40,817 nt of DNA from Methylosinus sp. Sm6 (GCF_019802345.1 NZ_JAINDZ010000040.1:1-40817); one strand, 5' to 3'; counted from the stretch's first letter, positions 15,837 through 25,450 are shown. The notes: a model not told the origin generated them from the sequence alone. Numbers and translations are program-made.

Positions 15837-16898
15837 CTATGCCGCCAGCTCCATGAAGCGCGCGACGTCCTGCGGGGCGATCTGCACACGTACGGCGGCC
15901 CGAAGCGCATCGAGCCCGAGCAGCCGCAGATCTTCGTTGAAGTCGCCGAGCGCCGGAGACAACACAATCGCCTCGATCCCGAGCTGCCGAGCCCGGTCGA
16001 TCAACGCCGTCACCGCGCCGTCGCCGGCCGGATCGTCGTCTCGCGCGATGTAGAGTCTGCGCAATGTGTCGGAGAAGAGGATGGCGGAGAGATGCGCCGC
16101 CGACAGAGCCGCGGCCATCGGCATGGTGGGAAGCGCCGATCGCAGCGACAGAACGGTTTCGACGCCTTCGCCCGCCGCCATGACCTCGCCTGACACGCCG
16201 AAGCGGACCGCATGGCCGTTGAGATCGCCCATCGCCCGCCTCGGAGTTTCGATCGGCGCCTTTCCGAGCGTCGTCTCAGAGAAGCCGCGAGGATCGAGCC
16301 ATGTGCGATGCACGCCGGTCAGGCGCCCGTCGAGGTCCGTGACGGAGGCGATCATCGCCGGCCAGATTTCGGTCGCGGAATGCTCGTCTGGCCGGTGATA
16401 GCAGCGGGGATGAAATCGGAGCGATGCGGTTTCGTGCAAAGCCGTAATGCCGCGATTGTGCAGATACGCTTCTGCGAGAGTCCCGGAAATCGGCTGCGAC
16501 ATAGCGAAAAGCCGTCTTGCCGACTCCCGCGAGTTGGCAGATGTTGAAGGTGATTTCGTCCTCTTCTTCATCGGCTCCGGCTCAGGGCGCGATAGTCTCA
16601 GGAACGAGCGCGCCTCATCGACAGTGTCCTTGAAATCGGCGAAGCCGCAACTCTCCTGGATGACGTCGAGCAGATCGCCATGTTCGCCGGTGGCGGCATC
16701 GGTCCATTTGCCGGCGGCGCCCTTGCCGCTCTTCGTCCCGATCAGTCGGACGAACATGGAGCGGCCGGGTGTGTTGTGAACATCGCCCACCAGCCAATAG
16801 CGGCCATCGCGATGTCCATTGTGAAGATAATGACGGCACACCGCCTCGGCCTGAAGGCCGAGACGCTGCGCGAGATCGGAGGCGTCATGACAGGCCAT
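15837..16898 (-). CDS. Toprim-domain primase-like protein
   Basis: This 353-aa protein has an N-terminal DUF7146-like region and a C-terminal Toprim domain (about 235-330). The Toprim residues are visible: GEGVE at 243-247 with the acidic residue, and ARDDDPAGDGA with D287-D289. It resembles plasmid primase/helicase-associated Toprim proteins that lack the helicase part. The ATG at 16898 follows the stop of the strawberry-notch gene with one base between (TGACATG), so the two are translationally coupled. A role in element DNA replication or conjugative priming is likely but inferred. Confidence 0.87.
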   Translation of the reverse strand: MACHDASDLAQRLGLQAEAVCRHYLHNGHRDGRYWLVGDVHNTPGRSMFVRLIGTKSGKGAAGKWTDAATGEHGDLLDVIQESCGFADFKDTVDEARSFLRLSRPEPEPMKKRTKSPSTSANSRESARRLFAMSQPISGTLAEAYLHNRGITALHETASLRFHPRCYHRPDEHSATEIWPAMIASVTDLDGRLTGVHRTWLDPRGFSETTLGKAPIETPRRAMGDLNGHAVRFGVSGEVMAAGEGVETVLSLRSALPTMPMAAALSAAHLSAILFSDTLRRLYIARDDDPAGDGAVTALIDRARQLGIEAIVLSPALGDFNEDLRLLGLDALRAAVRVQIAPQDVARFMELAA

Positions 16899-16899
16899 G

Positions 16900-19800
16900 T
16901 CACGCGGCCTCCTTTTCGCTGACGCGATGGAGCGGATAGCGCTCCATCAGCGTCGCGAGCACCGCAGGTCCGCTCGCGTCGACGGGCACGAACATGCGCA
17001 GCTTCCAGGAGATGATCTCGTGGAATAGCCCATAGGCAGAGAGACGCTCGCGCATCGCGTCGGTGAAACCCGACAGCTCGATGCGGTGCGCGCCCATGAC
17101 GCGAACGCGGCGAAGCTGGAGATCCTCGGCGAGGTGGATTACGGCGCGGCCATCCGTCAGGGCGGCGAATGCATCCTCTGCGGAGAGATCGGCGCCAGCT
17201 GTGAGCGCTCCAGCGACCCAGGCAGGCGTGACCCGGCGGCCGATGATGCGCTCGCCGTCGTCGGTCTGAAGGCGGTAGACCCGTGTCGAATCCTTCGGGA
17301 GGCGTTTCCATATCGGCAGTAGCAGGCCCGCGACGATATGGATCGTGCTGTCGGAAAATTCCGGCACTGTAGCGACCTCGGCGCTCCACGCGGCGGCGAA
17401 AGCGCGCCCATCGGCCTCGGTCCAATTGCTTTCCTCCATCACCTTCAGCGACGCATAATGCTGCTCCATCGGCCGGACGAGGCGCACGCGCCGCTCGATC
17501 TCGCCATCATCGAGCATCAGCGACGGCGCAGGCAGTTGGATCGCCGATCGGCCCGAGCGCTCGTTGACGAGTGGCACAGCGTGCCGATCGGCGAGAAGAT
17601 CGAGCGCCCGGTCGAGCGTCAGGGGATGATTGCGCTCGCGCTGCGTGATCGTCAGAAGGCGCGTCTCCGCCCCGGTGCCGAGATGGACGTAAATGGTCCG
17701 GCGATCGGTGACGAGGAAACTCTCGGCCCGCAGAGTTTCCAACCCGACGTCATAGACGCCGGCAACGATGGCGCCTTCGACCTTGGCGTTCAGCAATTGC
17801 TCGAACGCTGTGAACAGCACGCCCTGGAGTTCGATGGTCAGCGCCAGCAATCGATTGAGGAAGGTCGTGATCGGCGGCAGGTCGTCCTTGATCCCATTCG
17901 AATCCGTCAGCGACAGTCCGGTCGCCTCTTCGAAGGTCTGCAAAGAGCAGCCCTCGATCTTGCCGCGGACGAGCAGCAGATAGAGCTGGCGTAGCGCGCC
18001 GCGCGCATAATGGCTTTCGAGATTGTCTTCTGGACGGAACAGGCCCTGGCCGCCCGTTTGACGCTGCCCGCGCGTGATCGCGCCGAGCGTGTCGAGCCGG
18101 CGCGCGATCGTCGAGAGAAAGCGCTTCTCCGCCTTCACATCGGTCGCGATCGGCCGAAATAGCGGCGGCTGTGCCTGATTGGTGCGATTGGTGCGACCGA
18201 GGCCCTGGATGGCCGTGTCGGCCTTCCATCCGGGCTCGAGCAGATAATGGACGCGGAGCCGCTGGTTCCGGGCCGAGAGCTCCGCATGATAGCTGCGCCC
18301 GGTGCCGCCAGCGTCGGAAAAAACCAGGATGCGCTTCAGATCATCCATGAAGGCGGCGGTTTCGGCGAGATTGGCCGAGCCGGCGCGGCTTTCGACGGCG
18401 AGGCGGTCGCCCCTACGCACGATGCGCCGCGAGCGCCCCGTCACCTCGGCGACCGCATCGGTCCCGAAGCGCTGGACGATCTGGTCGAGCGCACCAGGAA
18501 CCGGAGCCAGGGAAGCGAGCTTTTCGATCAGCGCAGTCCGACGGGCGACCGCCTCGCGGCTCTCGACCGGCTGGCCGTCGCGAAAGACTGGTCGGGACGA
18601 CAGATTGCCTTCGCTGTCGGTGAAAGGCTCATAAAGCTGCACCGGGAATGAATGGGCGAGATAGTCGAGCACATATTCGCGCGGCGTGATGTCGACATGG
18701 ACGTCGTTCCACTCCTCGGTGGGAATTTCCGAGAGGCGTCGCTCCATCAAAGCTTCGCCGGTCGAGACGATCTGGACGACGGCGGCGTGGCCTTCCTCCA
18801 AATCGCGTTCGATCGAGCGGATCAGCGTCGGCGTCTTCATGCTCGTCAGCAGATGGCCGAAGAAACGTTGCTTTGCAGATTCGAAGGCCGATCGTGCGGC
18901 GGCTTTGGCCTGCCGGTTGAGCGTGCCGGTCGCGCCGGTGACGTTCGCCGCCTGCATGGCGGCATCGAGATTATTGTGAATGACGGCGAAGGCTTCGGCG
19001 TATGAATCGTAGATGCGGATTTGCTCCGGCGTCAGCCGATGTTCGACCAGCTCGTATTCGACACCCTCATAGCTGAGCGAGCGGGCTGTATAGAGGCCGA
19101 GCGCGCGAAGGTCGCGGGCGAGCACCTCCATCGCTGCAACGCCGCCGGCTTCGATCGCCTCCACGAATTCGGCGCGCGTCGCGAAAGGAAAATCCTCGCC
19201 GCCCCAGAGGCCGAGGCGCTGGGCGTAAGCGAGATTATGGACCGTGGTGGCGCCGGTCGCCGAAACATAGACGATGCGCGTATTCGGCAGGGCGTGCTGG
19301 AGGCGAAGTCCTGCGCGCCCCTGCAGCGAGGCGGCCTGGTCGCCGCGTTCGCCCTTGCCGCCGGCGGCGTTCTGCATGGCGTGGCTCTCGTCGAAGATGA
19401 TCACCCCGTCGAAATCGGGGCCCAACCATTCGACGATCTGCCGCACGCGGGAAGCCTTCTCGCCGCGCTCGTCGGACCGCAGCGTAGCGTAGGTTAAAAA
19501 TAGGATACCTTCCTGCAGCGAAATCGGCTTGCCCTGCGGGAAGCGCGAGAGCGGCGTGACGAGCAGGCGCTCCATGCCGAGCGCCGACCAGTCGCGCTGC
19601 GCATCTTCGAGCAGCTTGTCGGATTTGGAGATCCACAGCGCCCTCCGGCGGCCCTGCATCCAATTGTCGAGGATGATCCCGGCCGATTGGCGGCCCTTGC
19701 CGGCGCCGGTGCCGTCGCCCAGCATGAAGCCGCGGCGGAAGCGAACGGCATTCTCCGCACCGTCGCGCGCCGCGGCGACGACGTCGAAGGTCTGGTCGAC

Positions 19801-21219
19801 CGTCCACGAGCCGGCGAGAAACGCCGAATGGGCTTCGCCGGCGTAGATCACTGTTTCGAGCTGGGCGTCGGACAAAAGTCCGTCCGAGACGATGTTCGCC
19901 GGCAGCCGCGGCCGATAGCTGGGCTTCGGCGGCGCAACCGAGGCCATGGCGGCGGATTGCACCAGCTTGTTGGGATGCGGCTGAGAGCCGGGAATACGGA
20001 TCGACTGCAATCCGTATTCTTCATAGATCGCATCCGTCAGCCGAGCGCCTTCTGATGGCGTCCAGTCGACGATCTCATAGGTGAGCGCGGCGCTCTCGGG
20101 CGCGCCGGGGAGCGTCTCTCGGCGAACCGGAGCGTTTCGAACGGAAACGGCTGGCGCCGTGCGCGGCCGCGGACCGCAGGCCGGCGCCGGCAAGGCGACC
20201 GGCAGGCGCGGCGGCGCCAGCTCACCAATCCAGGCGAGGAGTGTCGCGACATCGGGCGCGATGCCGGGCGACGCCGAAACGACGGTCGGGTCCTCCGCCG
20301 GCAGTTTGTCAATGATGGTCAGTCGCGTCTCGATCGATGTGCCGTGCTTGGCGTAGACGGCGCCGTCTATCGCGGCGGAAAAGGCGACACGGCCACGCCG
20401 CTGAAGGCCGATGAAGGCGTCTCGCCAAGCAGGCGCGTCGGGCGCGAAGTTCGCGCCGGTGATCGCGACGAGGCGGCCGCCGTCGGCCAATCGCGCCAGA
20501 GCGGAGGCGATGTGACGATGAGCGGCATCCGCCATGCGGCCGGAGACATTCGCCATGGCTGAGAACGGCGGGTTCATCACCACGACGGAAGGAACGATTG
20601 CCGGATCGAGATGATCGTCGATCTGCGCCGCGTCGAAGCGAGTGACCGGAGCGAAGGGAAAAAGAAGAGAGAGAAGCTCCGCACGGGTTTCGGCGAGCTC
20701 ATTGAGAATGACCGATGCGCCGACCGTCTCAGCGAGAACGGCGAGCAGTCCCGTGCCGGCCGAGGGTTCGAGGACTCGGTCAGAGGGCGAAGTCGCCGCA
20801 GCGGCGAGAACAGCGAGGCCGAGCGGGATCGGCGTCGAGAATTGCTGGAAAGTCTCGCTTTCCTCCGATCGGCGCGTATGCGTCGGCAAGAGGTCTGCGA
20901 TCTTCGACAGCATCGGAAGGACGGCCGCCGGAGAGCCGGCTTTGCGGAGAAGCGCCTTTCCGTATCTGCGCAGGAAAAGGACTGTCGCCGCCTCGCAGGC
21001 GTCATAGCCCATTTTCCAGTCCCAGGCGCCGGAGGCGTCCGACGCGCCGAAAGCGGATTCCATCGCTGCGCGCAGGATTGCGGCGTCGACGCGGCGGCCC
21101 TGTTCGAGATGAGGAAGGAGACGGCGAGCCGCATCGGCGATCGCGGAGCCGGCAGAAGCGTGACAAGCGAGAGTCGACGTAGCCGCGTCGGCGGCCGCGA
21201 GAGCAGACATTTTGAACAT
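16900..21219 (-). CDS. Strawberry-notch-like helicase with N-terminal methylase domain
   Basis: This 1439-aa protein joins two enzymes. An N-terminal methyltransferase-like domain has EPSAGTG at about 151-157 and NPPF at 216-219. The strawberry-notch type superfamily 2 NTPase follows, with Walker A in GDGTGAGKGRQSAGII, DESH in the FDESHAMQNAAGG motif, YVSATGAT, and the C-terminal SNO segment with GWKADTAIQGLGRTNR. Such proteins are hallmark passengers of alphaproteobacterial plasmids and ICEs, thought to remodel or protect incoming DNA; the substrate is unknown. I take the ATG at 21219; a second ATG at 21210 is equally possible and neither has a strong ribosome site. Downstream it is coupled to the Toprim gene. 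Confidence 0.88.
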   Translation of the reverse strand: MFKMSALAAADAATSTLACHASAGSAIADAARRLLPHLEQGRRVDAAILRAAMESAFGASDASGAWDWKMGYDACEAATVLFLRRYGKALLRKAGSPAAVLPMLSKIADLLPTHTRRSEESETFQQFSTPIPLGLAVLAAAATSPSDRVLEPSAGTGLLAVLAETVGASVILNELAETRAELLSLLFPFAPVTRFDAAQIDDHLDPAIVPSVVVMNPPFSAMANVSGRMADAAHRHIASALARLADGGRLVAITGANFAPDAPAWRDAFIGLQRRGRVAFSAAIDGAVYAKHGTSIETRLTIIDKLPAEDPTVVSASPGIAPDVATLLAWIGELAPPRLPVALPAPACGPRPRTAPAVSVRNAPVRRETLPGAPESAALTYEIVDWTPSEGARLTDAIYEEYGLQSIRIPGSQPHPNKLVQSAAMASVAPPKPSYRPRLPANIVSDGLLSDAQLETVIYAGEAHSAFLAGSWTVDQTFDVVAAARDGAENAVRFRRGFMLGDGTGAGKGRQSAGIILDNWMQGRRRALWISKSDKLLEDAQRDWSALGMERLLVTPLSRFPQGKPISLQEGILFLTYATLRSDERGEKASRVRQIVEWLGPDFDGVIIFDESHAMQNAAGGKGERGDQAASLQGRAGLRLQHALPNTRIVYVSATGATTVHNLAYAQRLGLWGGEDFPFATRAEFVEAIEAGGVAAMEVLARDLRALGLYTARSLSYEGVEYELVEHRLTPEQIRIYDSYAEAFAVIHNNLDAAMQAANVTGATGTLNRQAKAAARSAFESAKQRFFGHLLTSMKTPTLIRSIERDLEEGHAAVVQIVSTGEALMERRLSEIPTEEWNDVHVDITPREYVLDYLAHSFPVQLYEPFTDSEGNLSSRPVFRDGQPVESREAVARRTALIEKLASLAPVPGALDQIVQRFGTDAVAEVTGRSRRIVRRGDRLAVESRAGSANLAETAAFMDDLKRILVFSDAGGTGRSYHAELSARNQRLRVHYLLEPGWKADTAIQGLGRTNRTNQAQPPLFRPIATDVKAEKRFLSTIARRLDTLGAITRGQRQTGGQGLFRPEDNLESHYARGALRQLYLLLVRGKIEGCSLQTFEEATGLSLTDSNGIKDDLPPITTFLNRLLALTIELQGVLFTAFEQLLNAKVEGAIVAGVYDVGLETLRAESFLVTDRRTIYVHLGTGAETRLLTITQRERNHPLTLDRALDLLADRHAVPLVNERSGRSAIQLPAPSLMLDDGEIERRVRLVRPMEQHYASLKVMEESNWTEADGRAFAAAWSAEVATVPEFSDSTIHIVAGLLLPIWKRLPKDSTRVYRLQTDDGERIIGRRVTPAWVAGALTAGADLSAEDAFAALTDGRAVIHLAEDLQLRRVRVMGAHRIELSGFTDAMRERLSAYGLFHEIISWKLRMFVPVDASGPAVLATLMERYPLHRVSEKEAA

Positions 21220-21248
21220 GGGAGAGGTCTCGGGAGAGCGGGAGAGCA

Positions 21249-21286
21249 CGAGCCGACTGGCGCTTTCTCTCGGACCCGCCGGCTCG
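21249..21286 (-). promoter_or_regulatory. Possible fourth structured leader, before strawberry-notch gene
   Basis: Seven-bp arms CGAGCCG/CGGCTCG (21249-21255 and 21280-21286) enclose a loop that on the minus strand contains GGGTCCGAGAGAAAG, resembling the GGGTTG...GAGAGAGG part of the three clearer leaders. Its span of 38 nt is also similar, but it ends 30 bases before the start codon rather than beside the Shine-Dalgarno sequence. Confidence 0.35.
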
Positions 21287-21411
21287 CCTCCCTTCCGGCC
21301 GGACTCTTCCTCTCACCGCGATTCCGACGACTCGTGGGAGAGCACGGTTATTCGGAATGGCGTGAGGCGAGGCCACAGGCGCTCGATGATGGAATTCTCG
21401 ATCGCGGGCAT

Positions 21412-21444
21412 GAAAAATGGCGGAGCGCATTTCAACGCTCCGCC
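21412..21444 (-). terminator. Rho-independent terminator after ParB-domain gene
   Basis: Arms GGCGGAGCG and CGCTCCGCC (21436-21444 and 21419-21427) pair perfectly over 9 bp around an 8-base loop. On the minus strand they are followed by ATTTTTC. It lies 11 bp after the ParB stop and is the best terminator in the window. The strawberry-notch gene therefore probably has its own promoter. Confidence 0.82.
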
Positions 21445-21454
21445 GAACGACCAT

Positions 21455-23566
21455 TCAGCCGCAATCGGAATCGGCGCTCTCGGCTGCTTCATCGTCCGAG
21501 AGAAATTCGGGCAACTCTTCGGATTCGTCGGCTGCTTCGCCAGCCGCAAGCTCTGCCTGCACACCGTCGTCGACTCGCAAAGGCTCCGGCAGCCAGCCGG
21601 AGTCGGCGAGCAGGCGTTCGGCTTCGACCGCCATCTCGCCCTTTTTCAGATGTTCGATGAGCTGAATAGCCCGTTCTCCCTTGGCCTCGCGGACGGCGTC
21701 CAGGATCCGTCGCTTCGGCACGCGACCGAGATAATTGTCGACGGTCGGCTTCCAACCGGCGTCGACCATGTTCAAGCCGACCGCTCGAGCGAGTCGGTCG
21801 GCATTCTTCAGGCGCTGCTGCACCGAATGCGCGGTGAGCGCGCCGCCGCCGTAGCGGTCCGCCTTCTCATGGAGGGCATTGACGCCATGGCTGACGCAAT
21901 GCGCGAGCAGTGCGAGGCGATGCGCGTCGTCGAGGCCGACGAGCCAATCCCAGAGCTCCTGGTCGTCTCTGGGAATGCTCGATTTCCACGCGTCCTGCCG
22001 CTCCGTGATCGCGTGTGAGCTGGCGCTGTTCTTCAGATCCGTGGGCTGGATCGGAAAGGCGATCTGACGCAAGGAAATTTCCAAGCCGGAGGTCGAAGTC
22101 GACGCGTAATGGAAGGTGTCCGCGACGAGCTTGTGCAGGAGCGCCGTCATGGCGACACGCGGATTATTCGCGACGGCGTTCTGCAACGCCAATGTTCTGT
22201 GCGCGGTCAGCTCGATCATCAGCCGCTCGGGCAATGGCGTGAGCGCATCGGCTTCATCTTCCTCCGAGTCGACCGGGCGTCCTTCGATGGTGATGACGGG
22301 CTGCTGTGTGGTCGGAGCAATCGCTGGTGAGAATTCATCTGCGCCCGCGTCATCGTTCGTGCTTTTCTCATGAGCGGGCGGCTCGTCCTCGGGCCGCACA
22401 TAGCCGCGATCGACAGAGAGAAGGCCTTCGGCGTCGATGCTGACGAATGCTCCAGCGCGCGCGACGTCGCCCGGGTCGAAGCTCCGCGGTCGATTTTGCA
22501 GCTCGGCGAGCGCCGTTTCGATCTCGCCCAGGCGCCGGTCGACATCCTCCGGCAGTTCGTCGACTTTTTCATATTCGGTCTCCAGGCTCTCATGTTCGGC
22601 CTCGAGCGAATCGATCGTCGCCTGTTCGTCGTCGGTCAACTCGGTGGACGCGCCGACGAGTTCTCTCAGCCTATTCGTATGTCCGAATGGAAACGAGACC
22701 GCGATCTCGATCCATTTCCAGCCTTCCGCGGCGACGGATTCGGCCGCCACCTTCAACTTCTCGATGACGAGGCTGTCGAGCAGCGCGACATTTTCCAGCC
22801 AGCCGCCGTCGTCGTGCTGGAACAGGTCACGCATGACGATGCCTCCTGCCGCTTCATAGGCGTCGAGGCCGACGAAGACGGCTCGCCGATCGGCGGCGCG
22901 CACGGCTTTTTCTGTCAGCATGCGACGGATCTGGTAAGGTTCCTTCGACCATGACTTTTCCAGCGCCGCCCAGACCTGCTCCTGGCGAGCATGGTCCGAC
23001 GAGACGGTGAATGCCATCAGCTGCTCCAGCGACATTCCGTCTTCGGCATAGATGTCGAGGAGCTTCTCCGACACAGTGGTCAGCCGCAGGCGCTGCTTCA
23101 CGACATTGACGCCGATGAAGAAGGCCGCGGCGATGTCCTCCTCGGATTTGCCCTTGGCCCGCATCGCCTGAAAGGCGCGGAACTGATCGAGCGGATGCAG
23201 CGGCGCACGCTGGAGATTCTCGGCGAGCGAGTCGTCTTCTGCGAGGATGTCGCTCGCGGGATCCCGGACGACGCAGGGGACGGGCGCCGTTTTGGCGAGC
23301 CGCTTCTGTTTGACCAAAAGCTCGAGCGCTCGATAACGTCGGCCGCCCGCGGGAATCTCGAACATGCCGGTCTCGGCGCCATCGGCGTCGAGCACGGGCC
23401 GCACGTTCAGACTCTGAAGCAGCGTGCGCCGTGCGATGTCCTCCGCGAGCTCCTCGATTGAGACGCCGGCCTTCACGCGCCGGACATTCGCCTGGGAGAG
23501 GACGAGCTTGTTGAAAGGGATGTCGCGCGAGGACGACAGTGTGATCTTCTGAGCAGCAGTGGCCAT
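21455..23566 (-). CDS. Large ParB-domain protein
   Basis: This 703-aa protein starts with a ParB/Spo0J-type N-terminal domain: DIPFNKLVLSQANVRRV, the GGRRYRALELL motif, and DSLAENLQRAPLHPLDQFRAF, which is the family's arginine and ENxQR region. A KorB/HTH-like region follows (SEEDIAAAFFIGVNVVKQRL at about 145-165). The long C-terminal half is acidic and not recognised. Proteins of this size on plasmids and ICEs lack a ParA partner and are probably not partition factors. Nuclease or DNA-binding roles have been suggested for the family. The start is the ATG at 23566 behind GGAG, not the earlier ATG at 23581, which lies inside the structured leader. Confidence 0.87.
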   Translation of the reverse strand: MATAAQKITLSSSRDIPFNKLVLSQANVRRVKAGVSIEELAEDIARRTLLQSLNVRPVLDADGAETGMFEIPAGGRRYRALELLVKQKRLAKTAPVPCVVRDPASDILAEDDSLAENLQRAPLHPLDQFRAFQAMRAKGKSEEDIAAAFFIGVNVVKQRLRLTTVSEKLLDIYAEDGMSLEQLMAFTVSSDHARQEQVWAALEKSWSKEPYQIRRMLTEKAVRAADRRAVFVGLDAYEAAGGIVMRDLFQHDDGGWLENVALLDSLVIEKLKVAAESVAAEGWKWIEIAVSFPFGHTNRLRELVGASTELTDDEQATIDSLEAEHESLETEYEKVDELPEDVDRRLGEIETALAELQNRPRSFDPGDVARAGAFVSIDAEGLLSVDRGYVRPEDEPPAHEKSTNDDAGADEFSPAIAPTTQQPVITIEGRPVDSEEDEADALTPLPERLMIELTAHRTLALQNAVANNPRVAMTALLHKLVADTFHYASTSTSGLEISLRQIAFPIQPTDLKNSASSHAITERQDAWKSSIPRDDQELWDWLVGLDDAHRLALLAHCVSHGVNALHEKADRYGGGALTAHSVQQRLKNADRLARAVGLNMVDAGWKPTVDNYLGRVPKRRILDAVREAKGERAIQLIEHLKKGEMAVEAERLLADSGWLPEPLRVDDGVQAELAAGEAADESEELPEFLSDDEAAESADSDCG

Positions 23567-23581
23567 CGGGATAAACTCCAT

Positions 23582-23622
23582 GACGGGCGGCCGAAAGCCT
23601 CTCTCTCGGCTCGCAACCCGTC
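23582..23622 (-). promoter_or_regulatory. Structured leader of ParB-domain gene
   Basis: On the minus strand, GACGGG (23622-23617) pairs with CCCGTC (23587-23582). Inside it GCCGA pairs with TCGGC around a GAGAGAGGCTT loop. GGAG follows two bases after the outer stem and the ATG is 15 bases away. The DUF932 and ArdC genes have the same arrangement. Confidence 0.7.
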
Positions 23623-23697
23623 ACGAAGGACGGCGCCGCCCTCTGCCTCTGAGGACGACGCCGTGGGAACGAGGATCAGATGATGCGGAAATGCACG

Positions 23698-23731
23698 AAG
23701 CCGGAGATACGGATTTCCGCGTCTCCGGCTT
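23698..23731 (-). terminator. Hairpin after DUF932 gene
   Basis: Ten-bp perfect arms AAGCCGGAGA (23698-23707) and its complement (23722-23731) with a smaller inner CGGA/TCCG pairing lie 8 bp past the DUF932 stop. It has no T-run on the minus strand. It is a possible terminator or transcript-end structure. Confidence 0.55.
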
Positions 23732-23739
23732 TCCGGAAT

Positions 23740-24936
23740 TCAGGCTGCGCGATCGAGGAGCTTCTTGGCGCGCGCCTCCATATCGAGACGGGCGTCCTGA
23801 TGGGTCTTGTTCCGCGCGACGGCGGTGATGCCCTGCACGAAATCGAAGATGCTCTCGGGCTTGCGGCCTTCCTCGGCCAACACCGTCTCGATGATCTTCG
23901 CCGTCTCCTTCTTGGAAAAGCCGCGCCGTCGCAGGAACTCGTCGCGGTCCTCGTCGGTGCGCGCGACGATCTTTTCCCGCGCCGCCTTGACGCCGTTCAC
24001 GAATGGCATGGGCGAGGAATCGGCGAAGCGGGTCAGCGCCGGGGCGGCCTCATGCGCGAAGCGTGAGGCGGCGTATTTCGAGTGGCGGATGGTGATCTCC
24101 TCGAAATCCTCGACGCCCCATAAATTCCTATTTTGACATACCGCGCGGAGATAGAAGCTCGCCATGCCGAGCGTCTTTGCGCCGACTTCGGAATTCCAGC
24201 AGTAGAACCCGCGGAAATAAAGATCGGGCGATCCATCCGGCAGTCGACCGGCTTCGATCGGATTGAGATCGTCCACGAGAAAGAGAAAAACATCGCGGTC
24301 CGATGCGTAGAGGGTCGTGGTGTCCTGGGTGATATCGACGTGCGGATGGTAGACGCCGGTCGACCAGTCGAGCACGCCCGGCACCTTCCACCGCGTATCG
24401 CCTGTGCCGTTTCCCGCGATGCGCTGCACCGCCTCGACGAGTTCGTGATCATAGATGCGGCCATAGTCCGGGCCGGTGACGGCGCGTAGCTCAACGCGAC
24501 CATCCTCGATCTCCAGCGTCTTGACCTGTTCGGCGCGATTGGAGGTCAAACCGTATTGCAGGTTGATGCCAGCGAGCGGCGCCGGGAGCTGGCGGAGGTA
24601 GGCGGCCGGCGCGCCGACCAGGCTCGCGAGCTGACCGAAGCTCCAATGCGTCGGCGCGATCGGCGCGTCCGAGCCGGGCAATGTCAGAGTGAGGCGCTCC
24701 GCGTTACCGCGGTCGGCCTCCACCCGGATCGCCGCGCTCTCCACCGTCCGGGTCCGGCTGCTATCGGTCCGGCCGCGCACGGCGGCGAAGAGGTCCGATA
24801 GGGACAGGTAGCGCTCGTCGGCCGGCCGCGAGAACCATTCCGAGGACACGCGGCCGATTCGCTCTCCTCGGCTCACGTCCACCTTGTAACCGCCGGCGCG
24901 ATCGCGAACGGCATCCAAAACCTGCACTTGGGTCAT
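23740..24936 (-). CDS. DUF932 (phage/plasmid-like) protein
   Basis: This 398-aa protein is a full-length DUF932 member: SEWFSRPADERYLSLSDLFAAV near the start, WSFGQLASLVGAPAAYLRQLP, the DITQDTTTLYASDRDVFLFLVDD segment, and FRGFYCWNSEVGAKTLGMASFYLRAVCQN. DUF932 proteins are widespread on alphaproteobacterial plasmids and ICEs with no proven function. The ATG at 24936 is preceded by GGAG at 7 bases, directly behind a structured leader. It heads the leftward backbone block together with ParB. Confidence 0.9.
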   Translation of the reverse strand: MTQVQVLDAVRDRAGGYKVDVSRGERIGRVSSEWFSRPADERYLSLSDLFAAVRGRTDSSRTRTVESAAIRVEADRGNAERLTLTLPGSDAPIAPTHWSFGQLASLVGAPAAYLRQLPAPLAGINLQYGLTSNRAEQVKTLEIEDGRVELRAVTGPDYGRIYDHELVEAVQRIAGNGTGDTRWKVPGVLDWSTGVYHPHVDITQDTTTLYASDRDVFLFLVDDLNPIEAGRLPDGSPDLYFRGFYCWNSEVGAKTLGMASFYLRAVCQNRNLWGVEDFEEITIRHSKYAASRFAHEAAPALTRFADSSPMPFVNGVKAAREKIVARTDEDRDEFLRRRGFSKKETAKIIETVLAEEGRKPESIFDFVQGITAVARNKTHQDARLDMEARAKKLLDRAA

Positions 24937-24949
24937 GGGTCATCTCCGC

Positions 24950-24987
24950 GACGGGCGCCGCAGGCCTTTCCTCCGGCTCAACCCGTC
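24950..24987 (-). promoter_or_regulatory. Structured leader of DUF932 gene
   Basis: GACGGG (24987-24982) pairs with CCCGTC (24955-24950) on the minus strand; inside, GCCG pairs with CGGC around a GAGGAAAGGCCT loop. GGAG follows two bases later and the ATG seven bases after that. The outer stem is identical to the ParB and ArdC leaders, while the inner stem differs in sequence but still pairs. Confidence 0.72.
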
Positions 24988-25014
24988 ACGGCAAAGCCAA
25001 TCCGCGCTCTCACT

Positions 25015-25317
25015 CTAAAGGGGTGAGAGCATGCGCTGCGCTTCTCGGATACTGCCGGTTTGACGTGCAGCATCTGCCCACACCGAGATCGGGAACATTC
25101 CCTCGAAGAGGAGGTCACGTTCGATCCCGAGGCCGAGCGGCAGGCGGACCGCCATCATTTCGGCGAGGCTAAACGAGCCGAGTTCCGGCTCGCCGAGGTC
25201 GGCGAGGCCGAACAATGTGTCGCCATCCGCGTCGAGTTCGGTGGCAAGCCAGACGCCTTTGCCGAGCGGGTTGAAGAATTTGACGACCGGGACGTGGTCG
25301 TCGTCACCTCGATCAGA
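25015..25317 (-). pseudogene. DUF2958 gene lacking its 5' end
   Basis: The frame holds 100 codons of clear DUF2958 sequence: VPVVKFFNPLGKGVWLATELD, then TLFGLADLGEPELGSFSLAEM, then GLGIERDLLFEG. An in-frame TGA at 25320-25318 closes the frame upstream, and the usual first 20 or so residues (a start followed by a leucine-rich segment) are missing. An internal ATG could give at most a 66-aa fragment. The break coincides with the left edge of the methylase/nuclease cargo, suggesting that its arrival removed the gene's start. Confidence 0.72.
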
Positions 25318-25418
25318 TCAGGGTGAGGACCTCGAATTTTCGGTAGCGCACAGCCAAACTGTTCAAGCAGACCTTGATCGACTCGGAGGGAAGGGTTTGA
25401 TAGCCATTTCTTAAAAGA

Positions 25419-25435
25419 TCGGGTAGGTTACCCGA
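25419..25435. promoter_or_regulatory. Inverted repeat before MerR-like gene (likely operator)
   Basis: TCGGGTA (25419-25425) and TACCCGA (25429-25435) are exact inverted repeats around GGT. They lie just upstream of the ribosome site of the MerR-like gene. A dimeric regulator encoded next to its own promoter would be expected to bind such a site. Confidence 0.5.
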
Positions 25436-25450
25436 CCTGAGGGAGCGACT

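Noticed and set aside
21455-23566. The ParB-domain protein as a partition protein of the element
   Set aside because: No ParA gene or parS-like cluster is nearby and the protein is more than twice normal ParB size.
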